Origin: Bimastos eiseni
Lineage: Eukaryota; Annelida; Clitellata; Crassiclitellata; Lumbricidae
NCBI GenBank assembly: GCA_959347315.1
Contig: OY365818.1
Span: forward strand, 4,917,607 to 4,981,606
Direction: 5' to 3'
DNA length: 64,000 bases
Shown here: positions 44,284 through 56,328 of the stretch, piece by piece
Layout: each line of letters begins with the position of its first letter
How positions within the stretch are numbered: the first letter of the stretch is position 1
Notes under the pieces: generated by a model
Databases searched by the model: none
Seen by the model: the letters and a program-made list of their open reading frames with translations, nothing else
Told to the model about the DNA's origin: nothing
Made by a program: the position numbers and the translations under genes

Positions 44284-44633
44284 GACATTGTGCTGACGTC
44301 GACATCTAAACTGAACTACTTCCGATGACTGCTACATTTACAGTTTTATAGAAATCAATCGATGGTTGCTTCGAGTTAAATCGACAGTCCTAATCCATTG
44401 GAAAAAGAAGGTCAGATAGGTCAAACAAACCAGGTGGTAGATTTGGACGCTACGAACTATAAAAAGATATCTGTAAATAATAGCCGAATCCCAGATAAAC
44501 TATGTGGTAGGCAACGTTTTGTCTCAAAAAGCAACCAAACACCTTGTTTCACACATTTCGTGCTTATAGAAATTGCGATAATATCTGTAATAGATTCGCC
44601 AGCTACTTAGCCTGGCCCAGGCATAAGTTATGA
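44284..44633. other. non-coding stretch
   Basis: No supported feature. Confidence 0.3.
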
Positions 44634-44796
44634 TTATTTAATATTTGGAGATCCGGCAACCCTGGATGAGAAATTTAACCACTGACGTACGGTATACCTT
44701 CGTGTGTTAATTGTAACGTACCATTCTGCATTCTCTGACTCGATCTGCAAATGAAGGCCAACGCGTGTCATTCTGCGTATGAACACGTGAAGCCAT
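44634..44796 (-). CDS. SLC46-like B exon 5 (C-terminal tail)
   Basis: Acceptor CTGTCAG. Completes an Ile codon and reads WLHVFIRRMTRVGLHLQIES. The paralogous exon at 56328 reads WLHVFTRNMARLRLQIDV. The frame stays open to a TAA at 44634, but a GTACGT donor at 44721 sits where paralogue A has GTAAGC, so a further exon is possible. Confidence 0.65.
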
Positions 44797-45819
44797 CTGA
44801 CAGAAAAACAGGACATAAATGTAACAACAATTGATTGATTGATTGATTGATTGATTTTATATACCGACCGTATTGCCTCGACCCTGCTCGTTTTCAATAA
44901 GACTTTGTTTGGGTGAGATTCTTCACCACCGCTCGTCCGTTCGCAGGGATTCTACGCCATTTAAGGTTCCCGTGCAAGGTATTTTATGCTCTGCTTTTTT
45001 AAAAGAACGGCATGCTTAACAGATTGAGTTCCTGCCTAATGGCGCAGAGGCTGTGATATAGAACTCAACCTAATACTCCTGAGCAGACTTCTTTATGTTC
45101 GATTGCACAGCGCCATCGATAGTTGCTTCGTTACTTGACAGTAGGCATAATGTCACCTAAGAATCACCATGTCGTAGCTACACTTTTTTCGGAAAGTAGA
45201 TTAGAGTTGATTTGTAGCAGAAATTTCGTTGTCTTTCTTAAGCCTCAATTACTAGGAGAATGAACAGGTTGTTTTAAACACATTAAACGAAAACTACCTG
45301 TTATATTATGTCCATCTTTGAGAAAACTGCCATCGTTTCTCCACACAGCATTCATGGCGTCTGTGTTGTGTGATCATAATAATTGATTGGACAAAAGCCG
45401 ATATAATGGCCATATAACGCTGTGCGTTTGACTAGATCATTTATACTTGTGTGGCCTACCCAAGCAATAGACCTACCAAATTTTTTCTTAAAAAATTCTA
45501 GGTCCATAACAATAAAATACGTTATTTAATTAAGGGTCCTTGTTCATATCCATCGAATACAACGGTTGTTCCCACTATATTGCCGGACGGTGAAACGTTA
45601 TACGACTGTGCTATTGCACCATGGTAAGGAACCTCCATCAAGGACGTGTGTATCTCTCTGTCTTTGGTACGAAATGTGGGATGCTATAGATTGGAATAGG
45701 ATTCGGACACTGTAGGCCTACTTCGGGTTGTCATTTGTTTTCATTAGAAAATCAAGAGTTTACGAACACGATTTTGCTCTCTGGCTATATTGATAGGCGC
45801 GCACAAATTCTGAAGGTTC

Positions 45820-45853
<34 letters not shown>

Positions 45854-48638
45854 GTTCCCAGTTTAATCAATGAACGTACATACTCACAGATATGTGCATA
45901 CAAACCCAGACACACAATGACACACTCACATATTATATTATGTAGGCTTTAACGTTATTGCATGCTTACATTGCCACTACTAATGGTACAGCAAGTAGCA
46001 TGGCTGCAATGAGAATGGCGAGACCGGAAAATATTGCAACAGTTGCGGGATAGATGCCGAGGTTGAAGATGGCGGAACTGAGAAGAGCAGAGATCGATTC
46101 CACCGACGCTATGATCCCAAAAGCCTTGCCTGAAACAAGGAACACTATTCATAGTGGCTACAACGAGCAGCTGCCACTCAGTTCAACTTAATATAACCCT
46201 GTTTTAAATACAAAGATACAAATAGACATCGGCGTCAATGCGTACTTGAAAATGTACGAACCGGGTCAGATGAAAATATTCCTGTTTTAAATAAATATAG
46301 GTAGACCCATCGTCATTTGGTACATATGGGATTGGTGTGTTAGTTTGCTAGATAAAAAGTTATGTATATAGTTTCTAGTAATAGTTATAAAATGGCTTCA
46401 TAAAGTGAACTTATCATAGAATATTCATTCTCTTATCTCATTCAGAGCATTTTATCTATAGTATACACTATACAGATGATGGTAAATACGCGTAGAACCT
46501 ATACGTATATAGTAGAATCGTAGATCATAGTACAGTGGACATGATAATTTCAGGCATAGGCCTATCGGATACGTGGATAGATAGTTCAAAATCCGTAGCA
46601 ATTATAATGATTGTTAATATAAAATGTCGATGTCATATAGCTATATAGGCCTAAGCTAACATACTGTGATGCATGTAGGCCTATATGAAGCTTATAGATC
46701 CACACATGCGAAGTTGGCCTATACTGTCTTTATAAATATTGTAAGCGGATCTTGGTCTATCATTAGCAGCCAGTTGGTCTGTTTTCTGTTTTCAAATCGC
46801 GCCTATTGTAGAGTACCAACCCTGGGGAAGTTGTTTATTACACAATGCCATTTCTCTGCTACCGAGAAGAATAACTTGGCGATAGAATGAGCTGAGTAGT
46901 GTATACGGTAATCGCCAATCGGTAAGGCCTATAATTGGGCAATGTACTGGCCCTGCATGTAGGACCTTGGGTCTGGTCCAGAGGATGAAATTGGGGAAAT
47001 CAGAGCTCCCTAAACATTCTGCTGTAGGAGACCATAGCTTTCCTTGTTATCTTAACGATGCTTATGGAAAGAAGTTTATTTACCATGTTCATCCTTTTCG
47101 ACAAAACTAACGGTGAAAGACCGAGCGGTAACGATCAGCGAAGACTGGAAAATAGTTATCACGGCGGCTGTAAAGCAAACAGTTTTCGACTGAAACATAT
47201 AAAGCATCCGAAACATAAAATATAGTTTCATTATATACAGACCTTATCGAATGAATTTTAATGCACGCAATTGCAAACTAACAGACTGTTCAGTTTGATT
47301 TCGTTTTCTAGTGGTGGTGGCCACGGTGCTGTGACTTGTGGTGCTTGACAAAAAGTCCTTTTCTTCTACTTCTTCTTCCGTTGAATATTTGGAAATTAGC
47401 TATTATAATAATGAATTGGCTACATGCAGTATGGACGTAATTATCTTCGAGATAACATCGTCGTAAGACAAAAATTTTCACACCTTCCGTTGTTGGCACA
47501 CTTAGATAATCCTATAATAGCAACTCACACAGGAAAGCCATCCAGGTGTAGAGACTAAGAGCGAACACCGTGTATCCGAAGATCGATGAAATGAGACTGA
47601 TGATGATGATAATTGGATACGGAACGTTCAGCTTCTTGAACGCAGGTAAGATGACAAGAAGACAGAGTCCTTTGATGACTCGCGTGACTCCAGAATAGTA
47701 GCCGTAGGTCGCCGTTGACCAAGACAGAGGTTCCTGGCTTACGAACAGGTACACCAGGCTACCTAAAAACGTTCGACACAGCCATTGTAACTGTAATCAA
47801 ACAATTGTATTGCGCCGCTCGTATCATCTGTGTAACTAATTCTACAGGCAAGTGTTTCACAACTAGAATTTCAAATGGTAACGTCGATTCACATTGTCGA
47901 ATGATTGTCCGGTGGGTATATAGAATTTTTAATCTTTACTCAATGAAACTTGATATAGCGCTTCTTCAAGAAATCTGCTTGGAGGCGCTCTCTGCGCTGT
48001 AGCTACATGATGTTAGGTTGTTAACTGTCATTTCAGTGAGTGTTAAAACAGTTAGCGAAAACAATACACAGTAAGCTAAGAGTCACCAATGGCTGGCCCA
48101 CACACAAGCGTGGAACCGACCACAGGATTCCCGTCAACAGCTGACAGATGGCATGGATGTTCAGAGTTTCCGTACCGAGTTGGATTGAAGGGTAGAGCGG
48201 CAACTATCAAAGCAGACACGGGACGTTGTCCGCGAGCAGTTCCCTCGCTGGTGGAAGATGATGTCTTGTGCAAATAAAGCTATGTTAAGAAATTATAGCC
48301 ACGCATTCGTTATGGTTGCCAAAAATATCCAACGTCTATTTATTCAATAACACTGAGTATTGACGCGGAAATTGTCTAAAGTAGGCAAAATTCGGGTCCC
48401 ATTCGGGAAGTTACAAGGTTACCAAATTGAGCTTCGCCAGAATGAATGCTGTCTCTGAAGAAGCTGAAAATGTGCACATTAGACGACATTCTTAGGACGC
48501 ACAGAAACGTAGATGGCACAAAGAGTTCAGCCATGAGAACGAGACAAAATAGCGACTAATTTGGATTAGCTCGGCATTTTTGTGGCAGTGTCATGGGGTG
48601 TGGCTGCTGGTGCATGACAAGCCCTTTCTTCTTCTTCT

Positions 48639-48673
<35 letters not shown>

Positions 48674-48873
48674 TACTTCTTCTTCTTCCGATGGATATTT
48701 CAAAATTAGACCAACAACAAGAATCTAACGGAAATAAATGAGCAGTTCGTCATCCTGGTCTCTCATTTACCCCACACATTAAGCCGACGAGTACAGATCA
48801 GCATTACATGTATATAATTATATTAGTGTCATGCGTCTTATACAGGTATGAAAAAAATGAGCAAAGCAAAGAG

Positions 48874-48906
<33 letters not shown>

Positions 48907-50087
48907 TGTATACAGAGACAGAGAGAGACAGACAGACAATGGTCTGTTAACAAACCTACGGCGGTCGTGGACATAATCTCAACTAAGACGATGCTTAGGA
49001 TTGCAATGATGGCGCCGCGTTTGTTCTGCTCCCGCCGCCTGACGACCGTGACGACATAATCCTTCGCGAACATTCCTAGAGTCTTGACAGCTTGTCGGAA
49101 TGAACGGCAGACGTCCAGGGAAACCGGAGCTTCCGCAGGGTCATATATGGGATGCGTAGATCCAGCATATACATCCGGAATGCCATCAGGCTCCGTCGCC
49201 TGCGTACAAGCGTCTACCTCATGATCACCATCATCTTCCATTGACTCATTCTCGAAGAAATTAACCCCAGCAACCTCGACTTGTTGGTGTCCAGGCATTT
49301 TTGAAACATTGTTCTCACCGGGGCCGTTGGAGTTTAGCGATGCCGTCGGTCCTGGAATAGACATGGTTCCAGGAACGTTCGGGTCTTTATCGGGCGCCAG
49401 CGGAGGAATATTCTTGAGGCGAACGAGAATGTAAATGATCAGGAGAACGTTGACGATGATTCCTATGAGATAAACGTAAAAGTAGCCGAGTGTATCATAC
49501 AGAATCCCCGACACGAACGAAGATATGGAGCTGCTGGCCAGGAGGGCTGCCTCCGCCAAGGAGATATGAATGATGAGACTATCAGCGGAGGTGGTGGCAG
49601 AAAGGTAGCTGAAGCAGACGCCGAGCATCGTCAGCATTCCCCCTGACATGCCGATTACGACCGACCCGAGGAGCATGTAGGCCGGTGAGGAGTCCAGATA
49701 GATGGCGCAGATCATGTTGACGAGCATGCCGAGGATGTAGCCGACGGGACAGAACAGCATCGTGTACTTCTTGCTCCACCGGTCGACTAGGTTGGCGTAG
49801 ACGACATTCGTGAAGACGGCCGGAAGAGCCCCGGCGACGACCTTGTAGAACTCCCAGATGGAGACCTGCTGCTCGACGGCGACCTGCTGATCCTCGGAGG
49901 TGAAGTTCCGCGACACGCAGAGGTCGATGTCGTCCAGCATCATGATGCAGACCTTGTCATAGTAGAGCACCTTGGAGGCAGTGTCCGGGATGCTGTGGCC
50001 CATCGAGATGAGGAAGAGCGCCGGTTCCACCGTCAACAGACAGAGGAAGCCCCATACCTTGCGAAGACAGGATCTGCAGTCGGCCAT
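44634..50087 (-). CDS. SLC46-type transporter, paralogue B (gene span)
   Basis: Exons (minus) 50087-48956, 47762-47529, 47167-47084, 46129-45970 and 44796-44634, or 44796-44722 if spliced on; about 590 residues. MFS transporter with about 12 membrane segments. Signature features of the SLC46 (proton-coupled folate transporter-like) family: N-terminal CRxC and TVEPALFL, the DKVC...C loop with an N-glycosylation sequon (NFTS), and FVEKDEHGKAFGIIASVES in the second half. The loop after TM2 reads LVDRWSKKYT. About 134 residues separate TM6 and TM7. Substrate cannot be told from sequence; family members carry folates, muropeptides or other solutes. The start is the MADCRSC codon at 50087, aligned with paralogue A; a further ATG at 50153 lies too close to the TATA-like element. 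Confidence 0.78.
44830..44857. repeat. (TTGA)n microsatellite
   Basis: Seven tandem TTGA/GATT units in intron 4 of paralogue B, next to the exon 5 acceptor. Confidence 0.9.
45820..45852. repeat. (AT)n microsatellite
   Basis: About 32 bases of AT dinucleotide, in intron 4 of paralogue B. Confidence 0.9.
45970..46129 (-). CDS. SLC46-like B exon 4
   Basis: Acceptor TTTCAG. Encodes GKAFGIIASVESISALLSSA and the last membrane helix to VPLVVA. The donor GTAAGC lies inside ATGTAA: unspliced, the frame stops at 45966; spliced, it continues at 44796. Paralogue A has the same arrangement. Confidence 0.78.
47084..47167 (-). CDS. SLC46-like B exon 3 (84 nt)
   Basis: Acceptor TTTACAG, donor GTAAAT. Encodes AVITIFQSSLIVTARS and FVEKDEH; exactly the same length and phase as paralogue A. 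Confidence 0.82.
47529..47762 (-). CDS. SLC46-like B exon 2
   Basis: Acceptor TTTTTAG, donor GTGAGT. Encodes SLVYLFVSQEPLSWSTATYG, YSGVTRVIKGLCLLVILPAF and FALSLYTWMAFL (TM8-TM10 area). Phases match neighbours and paralogue A. Confidence 0.82.
47940..48290 (+). repeat. dispersed 'tatagcgc' repeat in intron 1 of paralogue B
   Basis: gatatagcgcttcttcaaga, ggaggcgctctctgcgct, ggctggcccacacacaagcg, ccgtcaacagctgacag and the end gcaaataaagcta. A shorter relative is at the matching intron position of paralogue A (59260-59500), and another copy at 2605-2945. The ORF in it is not supported as a gene. Confidence 0.6.
48627..48690. repeat. (TTC)n microsatellite
   Basis: About twenty TTC units with two interruptions, in intron 1 of paralogue B. 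A TTC-rich remnant near 47357-47380 in intron 2 has a similar flank (cttgacaaaaagtccttttc / catgacaagccctttcttc). Confidence 0.9.
48876..48938. repeat. (GACA)n microsatellite
   Basis: gacagacagacaaacagaca-type repeat, close to the exon 1 donor of paralogue B. ORFs reading SVCLSVCLS are artefacts of it. Confidence 0.9.
48956..50087 (-). CDS. SLC46-like B exon 1 (TM1-TM7 start)
   Basis: From MADCRSC to MSTTAV, 377 codons plus one base, with a GTTTGT donor at 48955. An alternative GTAGGT three bases earlier would break the frame of exon 2. Contains VEPALFL, the DKVCIMM...C region, LVDRWSKKY and the variable Pro/Asn/Glu-rich cytosolic loop. Confidence 0.8.
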
Positions 50088-50174
50088 TGGCACAATTGGA
50101 CCTCTCAGCTGATCACGATAGATTGAACCGTGAGGTAAAGGCACAACCAACATAAGGAGGTGAACATCTTGTAC

Positions 50175-50182
50175 TATTTATA
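50175..50182 (-). promoter_or_regulatory. TATA box of SLC46-like B
   Basis: TATAAATA on the minus strand, about 90 bases before the MADCRSC start. Paralogue A has the same octamer about 70 bases before its start. A start site about 30 bases downstream would exclude the upstream ATG at 50153 or nearly so. Confidence 0.5.
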
Positions 50183-52020
50183 CAGTTCAATTATGTATAT
50201 ATACATGCGCACACACACATACATATATATATCTACATGTTCCAACTTTCGTATTCACTACACACAATAAAACGTGTAAAAATAGTCCTTATCGTAAAGC
50301 AGGCACGTGAGTCTCGATGCTACGCCCATTCACGCTGTTGCCGTAATACGTGATCTAACCTACTTCTGTCCAAGCCTACATGTCTGTCAACTGCGATCGA
50401 AGATAAACTCTACCCCAAATGTAAGACGTATAATCTACACAGGTTCAAGACAGCACCGAAATAAACCCAGGCTATGAAGTACAAAAATATAAACCAAATG
50501 ATTCTTCTCTAGCGATCATATGACCTCAACTCTGGTGATATTTCACGGAATGGATTAGCTTGTATCCTTGACCATAAACGGATATCTGCTGTGATTATTC
50601 TCCTTTGAGTTAGTTAGTCGCATACACACTAATTATAGAAGCCATAGAACTATCCAGCCGTTGAGTGATGAACGAGCGACACTCAGAGTAGCGGCGGTTA
50701 TATATCACTCTTACTTCCACTTGACGAATTCAATGTATGATTTTTTTCTGTAGCGCCGTTATAATAAGGCGAAACTCATCACGTGACGGTTGCTTCACGC
50801 AACGTAGTTAAGATGGCAATCCGCGCTGTAGCAACTCGTTTGAAGCTTCAACACTGAATAACGACAACAACCACAACCACTCTTTCCAGTGGACAAGTTT
50901 TCCTTCCTCAAACTTTCGTTGCCGATTTAATCGAAACTTTCCTTAAGAGCTTAGAACAATACGTTTATTCTGCGAAGATCAAAACGTGCTACAAATCCGT
51001 TGTCTAGGCCTTCGTGCTATTTTATGATGAGCCGAGTAGGCCTACAACGATCATTGTTCACGGGCCTATAAAAGAACTCATGGCCTATTAAAGATCAGAC
51101 ACGTCATGCGAGGTAACTGTTATACGACCAAGCACACACAACAATGATAATTGCATCTATATAATATTAGAGCTACATACAGGCACACAGTATAAAATGA
51201 TATTTGCTTACCTGAGTTAAGAACCACAAATACAGGCTTGGACAACGCTGGCTACTCGTTAGCCCCTTGTGTAGAGGTCAAGAAGTCTATCGAGGGCAGA
51301 ACACATATACACGGATTGGGTCAATGTGGTCGGCGGTCGGCGTGAGGGTCACAATTAAATTTAATGTTATGTCGAGTTAGAGACGGACACCGTAAAAGCG
51401 GTAATACGGCGGTACAACCGTGGTAGATTCCGCGGTAATGGCGCAGAAGAGAGTTTTGCACCGCGGGGTGGCAGTAAAGCCTGCGGAATCACCGCGGGGA
51501 TTGGAAAAAATGCAGTTATAATAATCACGGTTACGGTTGTAACTTGTAACTTTGTCCAATGAACATTGAGCTTTTAACCAAGCTGCACATGATAGTAAGT
51601 CATCGTCACATCGCGCTATGTAATTGAAATCCTTGAATGTTCGACATAATTTCAACTTCAGTTAAGTATTCTGTAAGGCTTATACAAAAACTTAAGATTA
51701 AGTTAAGCAGAACGGTATAATGTGCATGATCATTTTTATCTTGTTAGGCCTATTTTGTTTCTTTGGGATGGAAATGGGGATGGGACGACATTCGATGAGG
51801 GAGGGGAAAGAGATAATGGGAATTGGGAGGAGATGAGGATATACCTTATGGGTATGGACTCAGACGTAAGGGGGGTGGGTGCACGGGAATGTTGACTGAG
51901 CAACGGAAATGGGATTGAAGTGGAGACAAATTTTGTCCCCATGTCCCTCTCAACGAGTAAGATGCTGATTGAAGATAGTAGTAGGCTCACCATAATGGAG
52001 TCCAAGTATGCTATGGCAAT
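50183..52020. other. non-coding stretch
   Basis: No protein-like frame. A good minus-strand donor-like CTCAG/GTAAGC lies at 51212/51211 and could end an untranslated first exon of paralogue B, but no partner acceptor is compelling. Confidence 0.3.
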
Positions 52021-52024
52021 GTTA

Positions 52025-52120
52025 CGTATATATATATAGGCTACAGTACATATATATATGTACTGTACATATATATATATGTACTGTATATATATATATA
52101 TATGTACTGTAGCCTATACG
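52025..52120. repeat. AT-rich palindrome with ACAGTAC/GTACTGT arms
   Basis: ataggctacagtacatatat near 52036 and its reverse complement atatatgtactgtagcctat ending near 52117, with two further gtactgta copies between them: nested hairpin potential over about 80 bases. Confidence 0.8.
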
Positions 52121-54700
52121 CAACAATGTATAAAAATATTAACGCATGTGGCGTGGACTCTGATACACGACTCTATTGAATTAGATCCCTATATATACCA
52201 TGGGTGCATGTAGGACGATGAACTGTTGTTATTAATCCGAATTCTTATTATTATTTGTAGCGATTAGTCCTATGTAAGACCTAACAGATTTCGTGTCCGT
52301 TTTGCCGAGGGTGGGGGTCAGAGGGGTTGAAGTTCAGTGCATCTTTATTTGCTTCTGCACCCAAATGCACTTCCAACCAAGCAATTTAATTTCAACCAAT
52401 TGCCTGATGTAGATTGACATAGGCCTAACATAATTAATATAGCAGTGATTTAGTGTGGTTCTGTGTGAGAACCACATATTCCGACTTCCTCCTTCATCCT
52501 AACATCCAAATTTATTCAGTTGATATCATGATATACTTTATAATTAGTAGGATTGTGCTTTCGGACAATCCAACAGCTTTGTCCTTCTCCGTCATCGTAC
52601 TTTCGTCTGCTCTTCTCACTTAGCTGCAATGACAGAAGCATTGACAGCTCTTCTAATTTCGCTGCATTATGCATGTTTGGGTAATTTCGTGATTTAGTCT
52701 CGCCAGCAATTTTGGTCTTTATGGAAGATGAAGCGAGTTAGCAAATATTAGTATTATTAAACGAAGCAATCAACCAGCTATAGTTCAACTTTCTTCAATC
52801 TATAATCTAGCTCAAGTATCTTCATTCAATCAACTAGTTTAAGGGTTCTCAAACGTCCTAGCAACAGAAGGTAAGTGGCACTGCAAAGTATACATACTCT
52901 GTGGCGTATTTTGGATGCATAAACTGTTTGAACTCATTAATAAATTTAATGACGCCACATAATAACAAACTGCATAAATAAGTGAGATTACTGGTGCATA
53001 TAATGCCCACAGATGACTACATAGTGACTCATGATAGTAATTTATTATAACTGTTTCCTCTAGCAGCAAGCAGTTGCTATGTTCAGTTTAGGGTGCTATA
53101 TATTATTTACTTTATACAAACCAGCTTCTTAGTTTCACAATATTTTTATGCGAAAACTGTTCTTTGTCGACAGAGTTGAACCGGGAGCGAATTTGGGTAG
53201 TTAATCTCGGAGAGGAAGCGAATGGTTTAAGATTATCTCAAAACTGCATTGTCTAGACTGTACCATATTATTAGCAAATGGAGCATCTGGCATCGCAAAA
53301 GTACATTTAATTTAATTAAGAGGCGATGATACTACATTTCCTGACAGCGATTTGATCGCCTTGAAGGCCGTCATACAGTTAAATTCGGCTCATGCAAAAA
53401 ATCTACAATGATCCGCTCATGCTATGACTTGTAAACATAATCGCATCGTTTTATTACTCACCAATCGTCTCAGTGAGAAGTTTTTTTATTTCGTAAATTG
53501 AATGTAGCAGAAATTATCATATCTATATGTTCGTATGGTTTTGAAACTTCTGGGATTCATTGAAGCATTACAGACCAGGATACAGCAAATCGTTTAATGA
53601 AAGACATGTCAATTGTTTTTATTTACACATATAGATTTAGAGAATAGCGCTATTCTTTCAGATGAAAATGTGCAGGCAGGTGCCTTACATCCAGGTATCA
53701 TGTAGGAAACACTGGAAACATTTATGTACAAGAATGTGATTCAACTGAAATTATAAATAATACAAAACAGAATTCAACGTGCATATGATAATGTCCACAA
53801 AAATAATTTCTATACGCCCAAGTTAAAGCCAGACCGAGAAAAAAAACATCATCATGAGCACCGATCTTTATAACAAATGCTGTGAATGTAACTGAAGCTA
53901 CAATTCTAGCAGAAGTAGGCAGAACCCTTCGACTTTTGGCATGTGATAAAACGGTAATCCGGTTGTTACGCAGTGGTAAAATTCTGCCGAATTTATCGGG
54001 ATCTCAGATCCAGAGCCTTAAATTAGAGTTCCGGAACCTAAACTATGAGATCCGCCACTTAAAAGAGAAGAGCCATTACTTAAATGTGCTTTTGCTATAC
54101 AGTATCAAAAAGCTAATTCTTATTTTACATATTTGGTGTGTTTTCCGAATAGAGAATAGCGAGTATCAATAACAAAGTCATCAAACAGGCTCAGAGGTTA
54201 GAAAAGCAAAGTTGTGGAGATCCGGCATGACCTCTGGGTGAGCAATTTAACCACTGGGCGTGCCAAGCGATGATTGAAGAATGGGTGAATATGCTTCGAC
54301 TTGCTGAAGCTAGAAATGTCGACCTATTGAAATGCCATAGATACCAATGCTGATTTTATAGTTCCACATTCGTATTTGGTGCAGTGCTACAGACGTATCA
54401 CTAGGCCTATCGTAGGTGCAACACTACCGCATGTGTGCCACTACTACAGGTGTATAACTACTGCAGGTGCATCATAACTGCAGGTGCATTATCACTGCAG
54501 GTTAATCGTCAAACAGGCACGGGCTCACTTGCTTGCAGATCGCCACCGTTTATCTGACAATCGTTTTCAAATCAAGACAAGTCTTCTAGAAATGTCGCCG
54601 CTCTTCCGTTTTTAGATCTGAAAATAAAATTTAAGACTGAGTGACTAACAATTTACAGATGCGAGTAGTCGCTTTGCCTAATAACGAATGATTCATTGCC
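52121..54700. other. non-coding stretch
   Basis: Intergenic between the two SLC46-like genes. No convincing exon. An ORF at 53882-54172 resembles nothing I know. A segment near 54212-54265 (tggagatccggcatgacctc) resembles 44645-44700 (tggagatccggcaaccctgg) and is probably a short repeat. Confidence 0.35.
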
Positions 54701-54739
54701 ACTTAATATTTAGTCCTGGGTTCATTATATATATATACA

Positions 54740-55792
54740 GATTTTCACATAACACTTTAAAGCTTCCAACTATATACATATATATATATATATATATAGT
54801 GGACTTCCCAGAAATTCTCACACTGTCCCTATCTTTCGTGACCTTAATCTGCTTAATATTTTCCACATTAGGAATTTACAGATAGGTCTTTTTGTTTATC
54901 GATTTACCAATCATCTCTTACCTAGAGCATTCCAATATTATTTCTCATTAGGCTCTGAGATCCATTCCCACGTTACTAGAGGTTCATCCGGCTATCGAGT
55001 TTTGGCTTCTAGAACTATTACACGAAAATTCTCTATTAAGTCCACTGGCCCGCTTGTTTGGAATGCTCTTCCAGCTGCAGTTAGAAACTCTCCTAGTTAT
55101 AATTCGTTTAAGAGCGCTCTTAAACTCTTTCTCTTAAACTCCTCCTCTTTAGATCATCTGTTCAGAGCAGGGCACTGAGTCTATGATTCCAAACCCACTG
55201 ATTCCAATAAAATAACGTTTATCAATTAAATATGAGATTATCTACACATATTATCTGGTTTTATTTTCTCGCATTTGTAACAGTTTGTCACATTGTTTTT
55301 GGCGTATTATTAAAAATGTGGTGATGAGGATTGAGACAGGGACAGGAACTCCTTAGTTTAAGATTAGTTATGGTTTCATTTATCTTCTTTTTCAATCCTG
55401 TTTATTGTGTTTTAATAGTTTTATTGTTTCATCTGTAATCATTGTCAAATTCAAGGGTTTTTTGCATTCAATGTACCACCTGACAAACAGATTGAGTAGA
55501 TCGTTATTTTTTTAAAAATGTTTTGCTATATGCTTATTCTAGTACCTTTCATCTCAACTCGCCATCTTCATAGTTTTGTTGCACAGGGAAATTAGGGGTT
55601 CCTTTAGCGGGGTTTAATCCCCTTTGGAACTCCTGTTGACCATCTTTATTTTCAATTGTATAATTTTATTGTTGGCTTCAGTTGAACTAATTTCTATTTA
55701 ATTGACAATGTACTTCTGTTTGCTAATCTTTTGTAAATGTGGCACGATGGTTTCAATAAATTTGATTTGATTTGATTGATTGATATAGCCTA
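54740..55792 (+). mobile_element. LINE (CR1/L2-like) 3' end
   Basis: Reading LQIGLFVYRFTNHLLPRAFQ, then HVTRGSSGYRV, FSIKSTGPLVWNALPAAV and SYNSFKSALKLFLL to a TGA near 55179: the C-terminus of a reverse transcriptase ORF. About 600 bases of 3' UTR follow, with caataaatttgatttgattt and a (TTTGA)/(TTGA) tail ending near 55792. The 5' part is absent, as is usual for truncated LINE copies. Confidence 0.75.
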
Positions 55793-56255
55793 CTTAGCTA
55801 ATTGAAACATGCTTGCCAAAGTAAAGTCAAAGGACATCATGGAGATATGATGGAGCCACGGTGTCAATCACTGTCGAGAATAGCATGCTTTGTATTGTTC
55901 AATGACGTACATCCGTCATGCATTGATAACTTATTACCTATTATAGATGACAGGTTATTGCAATAACATATAACTTACATTAGTGATAGTCTTGATAGAC
56001 TACCTACTTACAATGATACTTGCCTCATCACCTCTCGTAGCTTGCTTTCATCAAGAAAGCAGATTACATACGTTTTATAACAGATGACCTACAATGACGA
56101 CAGATCAAGATCTGATTACCTGAGCATGCGCCAATATCCACCTATCTACCTTCACTCTCTGCCAACTCCCTACATCCATCCTAGTTTGCTGCGATCATTA
56201 GGAACGGGTTGTTTGCAGTCTAATAGTGAAATAGATCTATAAGATGTCTGTCTGC
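55793..56255. other. non-coding stretch
   Basis: Contains the short retroelement piece at about 55840-55880 that matches 44053-44085 on the same strand. Nothing else is supported. Confidence 0.35.
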
Positions 56256-56328
56256 TTACCAGCTGATGGTCTGTACGTCGATTTGCAGTCGTAGACGAGC
56301 CATGTTACGCGTAAATACGTGAAGCCAT
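56256..56328 (-). CDS. SLC46-like A exon 5 (C-terminal tail)
   Basis: Acceptor CTGTTCAG. Completes Ile and reads WLHVFTRNMARLRLQIDVQT to a TAA at 56256-56258. The stop overlaps a GTAAGC donor-like site, so a sixth exon cannot be excluded. Recognised only because intron sequence around it is unrelated in paralogue B while this block is conserved. Confidence 0.65.

Noticed and set aside
48076..48277. ORFs within the 47940-48290 repeat
   Set aside because: The related sequence at 59260-59500 does not keep these frames; the block is a dispersed repeat in an intron.
48804..48955. Cys/Leu/Ser-rich C-terminus of SLC46-like B exon 1 ORF
   Set aside because: Translation of the (GACA)n microsatellite beyond the splice donor.
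53882..54172. 96-codon ORF in the intergenic region between the transporters
   Set aside because: Slight helical character (KLEFRNLNYEIRHLKEK) but no splice context, no family pattern and no copy elsewhere in the window; not enough to call a gene.
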